Origin: Linum tenue
Lineage: Eukaryota > Streptophyta > Magnoliopsida > Malpighiales > Linaceae
Direction: 5' to 3'
Length of the DNA: 64,000 nt
NCBI GenBank assembly: GCA_946122785.1
Contig: CAMGYJ010000006.1
Coordinates: 44,784,066 to 44,848,065 of the forward strand
The position numbers and the translations under genes were made by a program. Of this stretch, positions 11,130 to 21,465 are shown one piece after another; the stretch's first letter is position 1, and each line of letters starts with the position of its first letter. The notes below the pieces were generated by a model. It saw only the letters and a program-made list of their open reading frames with translations, made no database searches and was not told where the DNA came from.

Positions 11130-12347
11130 ATGGAGGCCTACCTCGACCAGTTGAGCATCACACAACGCCACCTGCTGCGGACCATCCGTACCCGCCATAT
11201 CGCCGAGCACCTGCACCTCGACTTTGGGGTGTTCGAGGCGCTTCATGCCAGGCCACAGATGGAGGCAGTTGTTCGTGCATATGGCTGGTGGCGCCTTCTC
11301 TGCCTCGCCGAGCCGACCTACCAGGAGCTCATCTGGGAGTTCTATGCCTCCTTCCGCCACACTTAGAGAAGGTCGGCCGACCATGCTGATGCGGTCCATT
11401 TCACGCTCGGCGGGGTGGAACACTCCATCAGTTACTGGGAGTTGGCAACTGCACTTCGACTCAACTCCCCGCACCCCAGCGACCACCCCATGTACGTGGA
11501 AGTGACCGATCCCACCAACTTTGCTGACCAGGCCTACTTCCAGCGCATCTGCCTACCAAACTATAGGGATGAGCGGTACATCGCCAGCCAGACGCGGGCC
11601 ACTCTCCTCCTTCCGGAGTGGCGAATACTCAACCACCTGCTCACCAGTTCCTACACTCCCAGCCGGGGCTTGTCCAACCGGGTCACCCTCCGGACCCTGT
11701 TCTTCGTGCACGCGATGGGTCGCTCTGAGGACACTATCGAGCTGGGCTCTGTGCTCACCCGGACATTCACCAAGGCCTATGCCAACTAGGATCGCCACCT
11801 TGTCTGTGGCCCGGTGATCACCGCCCTAGCCCGCTACTACGGGGTCGACACCACTGGGATGATCATGGTCCGAGCAGCGACCCCATTCAGCGAAGCCACC
11901 CTCCGCCATCAGCACATGCTTGCTCGACAAGGGCGTGTGGTATGGATTGCGGGTCTCCCTTGGCCGCCTGCCCCTGAACCTGCCGGGGACGACCAACCAG
12001 AGTTGAGCGCCGCTGGGCGGCGCCGGGTTCCCCGTCGTACTGTTCCTCGTGCCCAGGCTCCCGCGAGCCCATCCGCTGGTCCTCGGTCTCCCGCCCCCGC
12101 GGTCTTCATTTCTGACTAGTTGGCGGCCATCGCTCAGCAGAACGAGCGCATTCTGGCCGGCCAGGAGAGCATTCACACCCGCCTCGATCGTGAGCGGGAC
12201 CGCGGCCGTCGTCTTATGTCCCGCCAGCACTACATCATGTCCTACCTGGGCCTGGACCCGAACGCAGTTCACTACCCCTTCGTGCAGTCCCCGGGGTATG
12301 AGGACGAGTACCCCCCACCCACCGGCGATGGTGGCGATGCGTTCTAG
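11130..12347 (+). pseudogene. Athila third ORF ('env-like' / ATHILA ORF family), broken by three TAG codons
   Basis: One frame runs from ATG 11130 (MEAYLDQLS...) to TAG 12345, interrupted only by TAG at 11364, 11787 and 12117. Without the stops it would be about 405 residues. The N-terminal part (LHLDFGVFEAL...WWRLLCLAEPTYQELIWEF) and HSISYWELATAL resemble the ATHILA ORF-1 family (recognised by pattern, not searched). The C-terminal part is Pro/Ala-rich and then holds a short helical stretch with many Arg and Gln. I see no clear signal peptide or transmembrane segment, so an envelope role is not supported. The three stops each fall where CAG is a plausible ancestral codon. Confidence 0.82.
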
Positions 12348-12581
12348 TGGCAAGTGGCTGGTTCTACACTTGATTTCTTTTCCAGACTGAGACTCCATGT
12401 TTTTGTTGTTTCTTTCTGTTTTGTTCTTTTGGATTGTAGACTTGGAACTCTTGTTCTTTCACCCAGTGTGTGTCTTTTGATGACTTTAGCTCTGTGCCTT
12501 GGCCTTGGACTGGTCTGCCTTCCAGTCCCCGTTCCTGATCTCATTTCACGGTAACATCGTTCCCCTTCCCTCTGCTCCATT

Positions 12582-12629
12582 GAGGACACTGTCGCATTTA
12601 AGTGTGTGTGTGTGGGGGGGGGGGGGGGG
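12582..12629 (+). promoter_or_regulatory. Internal PPT-like element after the third ORF
   Basis: attgaggacactgtc is followed by ttaagtgtgtgtg and a run of 16 G (12614-12629). The ttaagtgtgggg part repeats the 3' PPT at 14140-14156. The same arrangement occurs on the minus strand in L2 (33978-34045) and L3 (43243-43290). It may prime a second plus strand; this is inferred. Confidence 0.5.
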
Positions 12630-12662
12630 TTCTTTGTATTCATTGGAACGTATATATGTGTG

Positions 12663-12710
12663 CTTGGAGCCTAGTGCGCTGTCCAAATCTCGAGATTTGA
12701 GGGCTCCAAG
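12663..12710 (+). promoter_or_regulatory. Covarying stem-loop, copy 3
   Basis: The arms cttggagcc (12663-12671) and ggctccaag (12702-12710) are perfectly complementary around a loop that is again 30 nt. Relative to copy 2, two more base pairs are changed on both sides (C-G to T-A and G-C to T-A). The loop holds the perfect palindrome aaatctcgagattt. L3 carries an identical stem on the minus strand at 43159-43206. Confidence 0.82.
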
Positions 12711-14139
12711 TACTGTTGGTTTGCTTGATCATATTGGCACTGTGGATTTGATTGGTGAATCGAATGGCTTTGGAATTAATGCATGAAAACCTGATTATAA
12801 CTAGGACGTCCTATAATGATGACTGAGACGTGCAGTAGAGTTGTGTAGGGGTTCAGTTTTTCAACTGTTTGCTTACCAACTGTGACTTGAATTGATCACT
12901 TTCTCTTGTCAGTCATTTATGCATCTAGTTCAGGGAATCAGAATGAGAGATAGAGCATATAGGTAGCCATGTGAGATTTGAGCCTGCTCGTTTCTTTCTT
13001 ATGCGATAGTTCCCTCTTCCATGATGTGCAGCATTCACGTTGTCATTAGCTAAGATGATGGAGGCATAGGATGAGCCCACGACCAAATTGACTGTCCTGA
13101 TGTGTCATATCCCCTAGTCAGCCCTTTGAGCCGTGTGTTATCCTTCCTTTCGGTCTACAATGAAAAATCACCCTTTTGCATCTCTTAGAAGGTTCCACAG
13201 AGTGGTTTTTAAATGTTGTCTGCTGTTCCGCTAAATGTAATGTGAGGGTTGGAGGTAGTTCTTAAAAAGTTGGGCATGTGTTTGAAAAATGTGAATAGGG
13301 GGTGGTTCTCTCAAGAAATGAAAAAACAAAGAAAAAGAAAAAAAATGAATGAAAGCAAAAGAGAGCCACCACCAAAAATCTGAATAGTGCCCATTAAGTA
13401 GTGTTTCTTAGCAGTCTGGCTTGGAAATACTAGCATTTATGTGACCTCTTTCGCTCTTGTGCTCTAAAGAATTTGAGTAATGCAGAATGGCAGAAAGAAA
13501 GTAAGTGGTTTGATTGGCTGTGATTGTGTTGGGTTGGAATTGTGGAACCTTGTGCTATGAATACTTCCACCACCTAAAAGGCCTTTTCCCCATGTCCAAG
13601 ACCCTAGCCAGTCATTTGAACCTGTGTCTAAGACCTTCGGACTAGTTAGTGGTGACACCCCATATGTGAACTCTAGCATTTAGAGGTTGCATTCATGGTG
13701 AAGAGACGTTAGGGATTGAGAGAATAAGCATGCGCATTTTTCGCATCAAATTGTCCTGACCCCACTGGTCGAGAGTGAGCGATTCATTTTCTCATATTCT
13801 CTATACTCTTTATCCCGGTGAGGACCTAGATTGCTCGGTCTCAATTCTGATATCTTGAGTTTTGTGCATAAGGTGACTGTCTTGAGTAAGTGGTTGAGTC
13901 AAGTCTATCTTGGTCGATGAATAGAAGGGAAACTCCTCCTTTACTCGATTTTGCTGCACTCCAATGTCTTTTGTGGTGGTTGTCTAGGTTGCTGTTGAAG
14001 TTGTTCATATGTTGATGTCTAAAAGCCAGTATGACTCCCGTGTTTCGTGCCTATATGATCTGTCCCCAAGGGTTGCATGATTGAAATGTTTTGAGCTTAC
14101 CTTGTGTCTGACTTGGTTTGCTTGGGGACAAGCAAACGG
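12711..14139 (+). other. Long 3' noncoding block shared with non-autonomous relatives
   Basis: No conserved ORF. The block aligns over most of its length with the minus strand of 41785-43158 in L3, for example the segment around 13570-13600 (aaaggccttttccccatg) with about 42328-42345. Conservation of a noncoding block in an element that has replaced gag-pol suggests cis-acting functions. Confidence 0.7.
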
Positions 14140-14156
14140 TTAAGTGTGGGGGAGTT
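14140..14156 (+). promoter_or_regulatory. 3' polypurine tract
   Basis: ttaagtgtgggggagtt lies directly before the 3' LTR (tgataac...). It should prime plus-strand synthesis. L3 has ttaagtgtaggggaatt in the equivalent place (minus strand, 41764-41780). Confidence 0.85.
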
Positions 14157-15617
14157 TGATAACAATATAATTGCACATGTTTGTACCCCTAGTTCTTATC
14201 CATTTGCGGGGTATAGTCGTGTGTTTTTGGCCTATTTTACGCCGGGTTGTGCTACTTTGTCATATTTCAGGTCCCAGACGTCGAAGGAAAGGCTAAGCAC
14301 GAGTTTTGGGGCATTTGGAAGTCATTCGGTCGAGTTGGGGCCAAAGCACGGGCAGGAGGCCTGAAGAGCACGGCCGTGTACACCAAAAAGCATGCCAGTG
14401 TTTTTATTGCCGAGAGCTGAACTGATGAGAAGGCCAAAGCACGGGCAGGACTATACCAAAACACGGCCGTGTTCCTGGGCCGTGTTTTTACTACCGAGGC
14501 TTGATCCAAGATGCTCCTGTGCTGGCCCAAAACACGGGCGGGAGTGACAGCAAACACGACCGTGTCTCACTTTAGGCACGACCGTGTTTTCCCCAAGATG
14601 TGGGCGTGTTTTTAACACGTGGCAAGGGCACGGGCGGACAAAAGCAAAGTACGACCGTGCCCTCAACCGTGTTTTATCCACGGTCAGCCTTTTTAGGCAG
14701 ATTTGAGCCAAAGAAGAAGGGGTTCCGAGTTTTAGAGAGAGAGAGAGTGATTCCTAGAGAGAGAAAGTGACGAACCAGAGTTCCCAAGTGCCCTAGCTTG
14801 ATCTTCATCACCATTGGAGCCCGGCTTGAGCTTGGAGAAGATCCGATTGAGCGCCAGAAGCAGATTCTCATCCTTCACAGTATGGTTTCCGCATCTGAGC
14901 TAGATTTCCTATCTCTCTCTATGAAGTAAACTTCTTATTCACCTGGGTATGAAGAGCCCTAGATTTTTGTGTGTTAGGTCAGATTGTATGAATCCAAGTA
15001 CAGATTCTGTGATTTGATTATATTCAATTGAGGTTTGATTATTGAATGGCATGAATCCTGATCAAATTCCTGTTGTTTCTGCTTTAACCTAGAAAGAGAA
15101 TATCTGCCTAGGATTGATAGAGCACCCTTGATTGAAGGTAGGGAGTTGGTGGGTTTAGTCGAGGATCCAACTCACTATTCTGTACCGAATTCACTTCGGT
15201 AGTGGAGGTTTTGTTCATTAGGGCCTCAATCTGTTTACTCTGGTGGAGGTTAGTCGCCCGCTGGAGACTCAGATTGAGAGGGTCTGGAGACCTTTAGTCG
15301 AGACTTCAGGCTGTTTAAGAACCTCCCGCAGTATAACTATCATTGAAACTGAACTTGGTAAATTGCAATCCGGCTTAACTGCAGTCTAGGGGGAACCATA
15401 TCCGGGTGACCTCTCTCGACTTGAAAACAACTGTTTAACTGCTTGCTTGTTTGTTAGTTTAGACGTGAACTAAAGTTTCACTGCTAGATAATAAGAATTC
15501 ACTAAGTAGTCGTCACATCTAGGACCCGGGTTGACATTAAAACCCAAACCCGCTATACTACGCTTTAGGAAGTGGTTACACTTGGTCCTTTTCTAGAGTG
15601 ACAGTAGGAGTGAGTCA
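14157..15617 (+). mobile_element. 3' LTR of the Athila-type element
   Basis: It aligns with the 5' LTR end to end. It is 14 bp longer, mostly because of extra bases near 15165-15183. It ends gtgagtca and is followed by the target repeat gcatg. Confidence 0.93.
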
Positions 15618-15910
15618 GCATGCTAGTTTCAACCCCAACAATGACCAATGACCAAGCAACACGTGTCCTACGTTTTTACTATAAGAAGAGCTCTTCGGCT
15701 TTTGATTTTAGGGGTGGTTGAGGGGGGGGGGGGGAGGCGACCGAAATATAAATTTGATAGGTAAAAATACTTTCTGGTCCTTTCGTTATACTCTTTCTTG
15801 AGAGACTCAATTCAGTTCGGAGATCTGCGAGATAGGAGCATAAAGGGGCATTCTTAGATCCCATTAAGGTTGGTGTTTGTAATCTCAACCTTCTTTTATT
15901 AATAAGATCA
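15618..15910 (+). mobile_element. Tat/Ogre-type LTR copy A, right part
   Basis: It continues the LTR broken at 2625 and matches 28270-28560 (copy B) and 29304-29600 (copy C). It has a run of 13 G at 15722-15734 in the same place as runs in B and C. Beyond about 15910 the similarity to B ends, but similarity to C continues. Confidence 0.75.
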
Positions 15911-17500
15911 CATGTAGTCGATTTTATGATCAATCACAATACAGTTATAATCATCCATTTGCTTGCCTATTTATCTCTATCAGCTTTATTTATTTCATGA
16001 GCTGCTTCACATTTAAGCCATCGGTTCAGTTTCTATTTAAGCAATATACTATTACTGCAATCTACATATATATGATTCCTTTCAATTAAAAGTCGTTTAT
16101 GTAACAATAACTTATATGTCCCATCTAAATCTGCTTGCTTTAGTTAAAATCATTACCCTAATTTCTTGGTAAGCATCTTTTTGCACTTTAGTCAAGTTCC
16201 AATCGTCAAAATTTCATCAACAGAAACAAATATATTTTTCTTTTTAAAAACAAATCCAAAAAAGATCAACATATCACAATAAATTTAAGATTTTACAAAC
16301 CCATAACTGTTTTTGAAAATCAACCCTAGTCTAATGAAAATCACAAGTAGTAGCAGTGATTTAGTCCAGTCTCTAACAAAATCACATGCATAAGTGATTT
16401 ATATTCGCCAAAATTATCAATTTTAGAGCATGTCAATTGATTTTCTATTGAAGAAAATTCTTTTCTTTAGGCAAACTATAGCATATCAAAAGCTACATCT
16501 AAAACCATCGACCAAATCACCAAGCATAAAAATTCGAGATCATCAAACTCATACACATCTTATTTCCAAACCACAGAGCTGTAAATAATAGTCCGTTTAT
16601 TTAGTTTAATTTCCCTTAATCATACCAAAATCGAGGTTAGAAGAGCCTCACCCAGATCTGGCCTCTCTTTCAAACCTGCAAGAAAATGAAGAGTAAAGTC
16701 TGAATTAGATCAAGATTTTGTTTAAAAAAAAGACAAATAAGATAACAGATTGAGCATAAGGATTTAGAAACCGAAAGTCTCACCTTTGCCTCAGTTCGCC
16801 TGCGACCTCGTCCTTCTTTCGAGACCAGAAAACGAAAATCTTTTTATCGTCCTTAGTCCGAAACCAGATACCAAAAACATAACAAAACGAAAGAAAAATT
16901 AGTAGAGTCCGAATTAAAATCTGAAAAATAGAAGACAAGACCATGCATGTTACGACTTTACCTAGATCGAGAGTCTTCCAGTCATATTTGAGTGACCGAC
17001 GGCGGCATCCCCGCCTTTTGCTTCTGTAGGCACTAGGCAGCGGCGTGACCCGCTGCCCGTCTTCTCCTCCCCTCGCACAAATCAAAACCCATAAGGAAAA
17101 TATCAGAATCTGAATCTTAAACCAAAAAAATATAAATGAAATAGGCATGCAAGGCCAGGATCTTACCTAGAGTGTTATTTTCGGGTCGATCTGGGGAGTC
17201 GGGTTCGTTTCTCATGTAGGGAGATCGAAGAGAGGAAGAGGGGTCTCGTTTTTTTGTTGTTGTGGTTCGTGTTTTAGAGGAAGAGTATCCTCTCGTTTCT
17301 TTCTCATCTCAGAGAAGGCGAGAGAGAAAGGAATATAGGGTTTTCGTTTGCTTCTGGAAGAGAAGAGAGAAGACAGAAGGATCGAGAACAAGAAAGGAAG
17401 AACAGAGAACGAGTGACGAGAGAGAGAGAGAGAGAGGCGGCTGCTTTTGGTTCAGATGGTAGGGTTTCGTTTTGAGATGGTTATATAACCCTATTTTTTA
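15911..17500 (-). other. Gene-like segment duplicated at 29600-32300
   Basis: On the minus strand it looks like the 5' part of a transcribed gene. There is a TATA-like ttatataa at 17481-17488, an AAACCCTA box just downstream and a CT-rich leader. Exon-intron signals are ctag|gtaaga at 17167/17166, ctag|gtaaag at 16962/16961, aaag|gtgaga at 16784/16783 and cttgcag|g at 16676/16675. The putative second exon could encode RRRSLKYDWKTLDL, also kept at 32120-32190. I do not recognise the gene. It may be a captured host promoter and leader, or the real 5' end of a gene interrupted by LTR sequence. Confidence 0.35.
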
Positions 17501-17610
17501 AACGACGATTTTGCCCTTTGGGTTTCTGATATATTACAACCCATTGCCACCGTGTTTTTGCGTAATTACGGAATTGCCCTCCCTTCATCTCTATTTTAAA
17601 AAACTAAAAT

Positions 17611-18304
17611 TAGGGATGACAATAAAACCCGAACCCATGGGTACCCACCCGACCCAACCCGGTCAACGCGGGTAAAACCCATGTTGACGGGTTTTGGGTC
17701 GGGTTCGGGTTTAAACGCGCTACACTATTCACTAGGTCAGATTGGGTTTGGGTTTAGGTAAACTCGTCCCATGGGTACCCGCCCACACACATATAATTAC
17801 TTTCCTGGTATATTTAATATTTTAAATAATATATCTTCCTTAAACAACTAATATTCTTTATGTTCGTGGAGACATGTATAATTTGTTCTTTCTAATTTTT
17901 TAGAATGAAGTTGATATTATGAAGTGGAGAGTGAAGAAACTTGGTTGACGAGAAAGAAGCTTTCAATTAATCTTATTGTTTATAGATGCTTATCTTTAAT
18001 TTTGAACAATTTGTATTGATCATTTGCGGTTTGCTTGTATGCTCTAGATTGTTGTTTTTTGTATAAATAATTTGTATGAGAAAATTGATGTTAAACTTTA
18101 ATTTTGAAAGAAACTTGTTATTGTAAATTTTTTACCATATAAACCCACGGGTACCCATGAACCCGCGGATACTCAGCAGGTTGGGTTGGGGTTGAGTTTT
18201 TCAAACCCAGCGGGTTTTACCCCGGATTTTTTTGGCGGATAAACCCATGGGTTTGGGTTGGGGTTTGACAAAACCCTCCCCAACCCGACCCATTGCCATC
18301 TCTA
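17611..18304. mobile_element. hAT-type non-autonomous element, 694 bp
   Basis: The termini are tagggatgacaat and attgccatctcta. The flanks actaaaat and actaatac agree at six of eight positions, consistent with an old 8-bp duplication. Both ends carry gggtaccc, aacccg and gggtttgggt subterminal repeats around an AT-rich core. No transposase is visible. Confidence 0.72.
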
Positions 18305-18511
18305 ACTAATACCACTTAAGCGTGTCCACCGAGTTTCGAACTGGGGTCATTGGGCTCATTCAAGCATTGTAAGCAACGATCAAAACCATCTCTGCTACCG
18401 GCCCATTTTGGTTATTTCGAAACTCTTTCCATTTTATTTCCAATATTATTAATATGAAATTAGTAGAACAAAAAATCTCTAAGTTATATTAATTTTGTTC
18501 TTAAAATTCAC

Positions 18512-19545
18512 AGCCCTCGTAACTTGTGGATGCTTCATCCACCTCGACATTGTCCTCATCTTGGACTCCACTTGCCCCTTCAACTTCTTCTTCAACCTCC
18601 CTTCCTTCTTCACTTTGTTCCTCCCCTTGGGAACACTCAAGATCTTCCCCCCTCTTCAATGCTTTCTTCCTCCTCTTCAACCTCTTCTTTCTCCATCCCA
18701 TTCATGTCTCCAAGCACGAATTTGAGGGCAAAATGCAATACAAGGTCATAGAAGGGATTCTCTTGCTCCTCCACACTCGTGCCTTTGTCTTCAATGTTTC
18801 TTTCGAGAAGGGGAAAGTGATGGGAGTCATCAATGAAACCTTCTTGTTCATCCTCACCATAGGAGCTCTCCGGGGTGAGTTCTTTTTGCTCCACACGGTT
18901 GTCATTGATTGCTCCTTCAACCTCCTCTTTCTCCTCCAATAATGATAGGCGATAGCTTTCACAAGCTCGCGCCACTTTCTCTTCTAGTGTCAAACCGGGA
19001 GGAGGGAGGGGTTGGAAATCCATGTCGGAGCTCATTCATCCAAAGGTCTCATGGCTTGCCTCTTCGACCTCCTCTCTATCTTCCAATTGTAGGAGGCGAT
19101 TGTGAGCAAGCTAGGCATGTGCTTGCTCAACAAGCTCTCCTTGCCTCTCCGTGCATCGACGGAGCTCCTCCGCTTCCTGAAGAAAGGTTGATTCGATAGG
19201 GCCAGCGATGGGAAGATCTGAATTGGAGCATCCTTCGTCGGTACCCCGAGAAAATTGCTCTACCATGAGCTCCAAGTTTCTCTTTGGCTCCGGTTGTGGA
19301 GCGGCACATGGACTTGATGATTGTCCCATGAAGGCCTCCATGGCCAACTCCAACTTGGATTTCTCCTCGGGTTGTGGAGGGAAACCTTCTTGATATGGGG
19401 AAGCCTCTTCATACCCCCAATGGTATGGTTGTTCTTCTTGGAAGGGGGGTTGGTAATAGAACCCGAATCCTTGGCTTCCCCCTTCTTATTCACTCCATGA
19501 AGCTCCGGGGTACCCCCACCTATTGTAAAAGTCATTGGGATCCAT
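18512..19545 (-). pseudogene. Accessory ORF of L1, C-terminus missing
   Basis: It starts at the ATG at 19545-19543, with MDPNDFYNRWGYPGASW at the N-terminus. A Q/P/E-rich part with WGYEEASPYQEGF follows, then a Leu/Glu-rich helical region and an acidic tail (EKEEVEEEEESIEEGG). Stops interrupt the frame. The N-terminal pattern M-D-x3-F-x-N-x-WGYP also occurs in L3 (MDSQGFSNHWGYPPP). There is no zinc knuckle, protease or RT motif. The acidic tail and lack of membrane segments suggest a soluble protein; nothing more can be said. Confidence 0.65.
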
Positions 19546-19730
19546 GATTCATAACCTACACAAACAAAAATACAAAAAGAAAATCAAACAAACACAAACC
19601 ACCCTTCAAGATGAAGAGTGGGTAAACAAAACACAACACGAAACACAAAACACAAAACACAAACAAAATGGTAAGATAGAAAATGCTAGATTAACACTAA
19701 GCGACCTTTTCAAATTAATAGACCGCGGTT

Positions 19731-19746
19731 CCCGGCAATGGCGCCA
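19731..19746 (-). promoter_or_regulatory. PBS of L1, Asp-tRNA type
   Basis: The minus strand reads tggcgccattgccggg six bases after the LTR end. It has one difference from the Athila primer-site consensus over this length. Confidence 0.85.
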
Positions 19747-19752
19747 AAAACT

Positions 19753-21465
19753 TGACTCGCACGAAACTACACCACAAATTAATCCCGACTAGAACCCAAG
19801 TTCTTAAACTCTTGTCGGGTGCAGTATAGAGCAAGTATTTAAATTGTCAACCCGGGCCGATCCATGTACCCCTACTTCAATCGCTTAGGTTGTTATCTAG
19901 CAAGAAACTTTTGGGTTTATAACTAATGGAACTACAAACTAAACTATCAAGGAAAAGTAAATAAAGGAAAAGTCTAACTAAGGGAGTTTCACCCGGGAGT
20001 TTCTTCCCCCTAACTAGCTACCATGACTCGTTGGATTGAATGAAGTCGTGTGGTGTAGGTGGTTGTGAACCGCGGGGGTGAGCAACTAGTGGTCGATTTG
20101 TCACGGAATGAAATCACTCACCAGATCTAGGGGAACTACTACAAGGAGCAACTAGTGATCCATTTGTCACGGGATGGATTTACTGGAGGTCGATTTGTCA
20201 CGGGATATATCCTCTCACTCAGTCACTAGTGGTTGCCTAGGTCTTTCCCTCAAACCGGAGTTTGAGCGGCTTAATCACAACCAACCTAGATGCAAACTGG
20301 GAATCGCAATCCATAGAGGGATGCATATGTGGTCGGAGACCACCATCTCAATTGCTAAACCGAGGTAAGCATGAAAGGCCGTGTCACTCGAACCTCTCGG
20401 TTTAGACAATCGTAGTTGAATTACTCCCTCATTCAACTCTAAGGCCAGACGACTTAATCGCGATTAACTGACTTGCTTAACTCAATATTGAGGGTTGCCC
20501 TAACTTAACCTAGTTTAGGTGGTTTAGAAAGCGGAAGGAAAACCAACTCGATTGAGTCTCACTTGGAAGGGGGATTTTCCTCTTTAAGCTAGGCTAAGGT
20601 GGCTAATTACATTGCTAGCACCAACATACACAAACCTAAGGGTGCTAAGCACAATTATACACAACCCTTAGATTGCTAAGCACGAGCATGCACAATCACC
20701 ATGAAAACACCTCTAATACTCAAATTGATGCAAACCCACACTTAATCATTCAATCTAAACAATTAATTACAAAGTATTAGTTAGAGATCTACAACACCCA
20801 AGAGAAAGAGTGAGTTTCTAGAGAGAGAGAGGGGGATTACAAATTTGAGCTCAAGATCTTCTTCTAGGCTTGAATCTTCCACCCAAGCCTCCAATGATGC
20901 TCCAAGATCACTCTAGCACTCTCTCTCTCTCTTGTTAGAACTCCCCTTTGGTGTTTAGGTTGAAACCCTAGAGAAAGAAAGTGTTCCTTCTCCAAAAACC
21001 AGGTCTCCCTTCTCTCTCCCCGCTGCTGTCTTCATATTTTCCCGAGAGTGATCAGTTCACGGACGCGTTGGCTAGTTCACGACCGTGAACACCTAAACGC
21101 GTCCGTCAACTCAGTGTCGTCCAAAACGCGACGCTTCGCTCTGCTGGATTCACGACCAATGGCCCCATTTCACGATCGTAGAGACCGTGAACTGCCTTGT
21201 CCGGTCGTGAACTGCGGCTGTTTCCTGGACGCCTTCAATTCACTGCTACAAGGCAATTGTCACGGTCTTCGGACTTTTCTTCGGTTTTTGCGCTTTTTTA
21301 CCTCCAATTATCCCAAAGTTTGACCTCGACCCTTCAACACATGCTAGGACCTGAAATGTATCAAAACAAGCACAACCAAGCGTGAAATATGTCGAGGAAT
21401 GATGAAATGCTAAGCTAAACGAATAAGAAATGAGGGGTAAAATGTGTACATTTGGGCCCGAATCA
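19753..21465 (-). mobile_element. LTR of L1 (5' LTR), 1713 bp
   Basis: Minus-strand ends are TGATTCGGGC and GCGAGTCA. It contains a nested palindrome at 21059-21106 and three copies of atttgtcacgg at about 20094, 20161 and 20190. Near the start it shares the caggtcctagc / cctgaaat segment common to Athila-like LTRs of the window. Confidence 0.8.
21059..21106. repeat. Nested palindrome unit in the L1 LTR
   Basis: The outer arms acggacgcgtt (21059-21069) and aacgcgtccgt (21096-21106) are perfectly complementary. The central palindrome gttcacgaccgtgaac lies at 21075-21090. The layout equals the units at 10084-10323, with unrelated arm sequence. Confidence 0.85.

Larger units (their letters stand above)
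2626..15617 (+). mobile_element. Athila-type Ty3/gypsy retrotransposon, complete but coding-dead (about 13.0 kb)
   Basis: Two LTRs (2626-4072 and 14157-15617, TG...CA ends) bound PBS, gag, pol (protease, RT, RNase H, integrase), a third ORF of the Athila type and a PPT. The 5-bp target duplications are gcacg (2621-2625) and gcatg (15618-15622), one mismatch. The insertion splits a Tat-type LTR; uninterrupted copies of that site are seen at about 28262 and 29303. Stops and at least four frameshifts inactivate every gene. The LTRs are still very similar, the main difference being a short extra stretch in the 3' LTR near 15165-15183, which suggests moderate age. Confidence 0.95.
18512..21465 (-). 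mobile_element. Non-autonomous Athila-like element L1, truncated at its 3' side
   Basis: On the minus strand it has LTR (21465-19753), PBS (19746-19731) and part of the accessory ORF (19545-18512). The rest of the ORF, the 3' noncoding block and the 3' LTR are missing; the break is near 18512. At 21465 it abuts Tat-type gag sequence. Its LTR differs from those of L2 and L3 but the ORF is shared. Confidence 0.8.

Noticed and set aside
4398..12119. TAG codons as programmed readthrough or an altered code
   Set aside because: The element also carries several frameshifts, and one TAG replaces a conserved Trp; decay by deamination explains both better.
11130..12347. Third ORF as a viral envelope glycoprotein
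   Set aside because: No signal peptide, transmembrane segment or Cys-rich ectodomain is visible; only its position is env-like.
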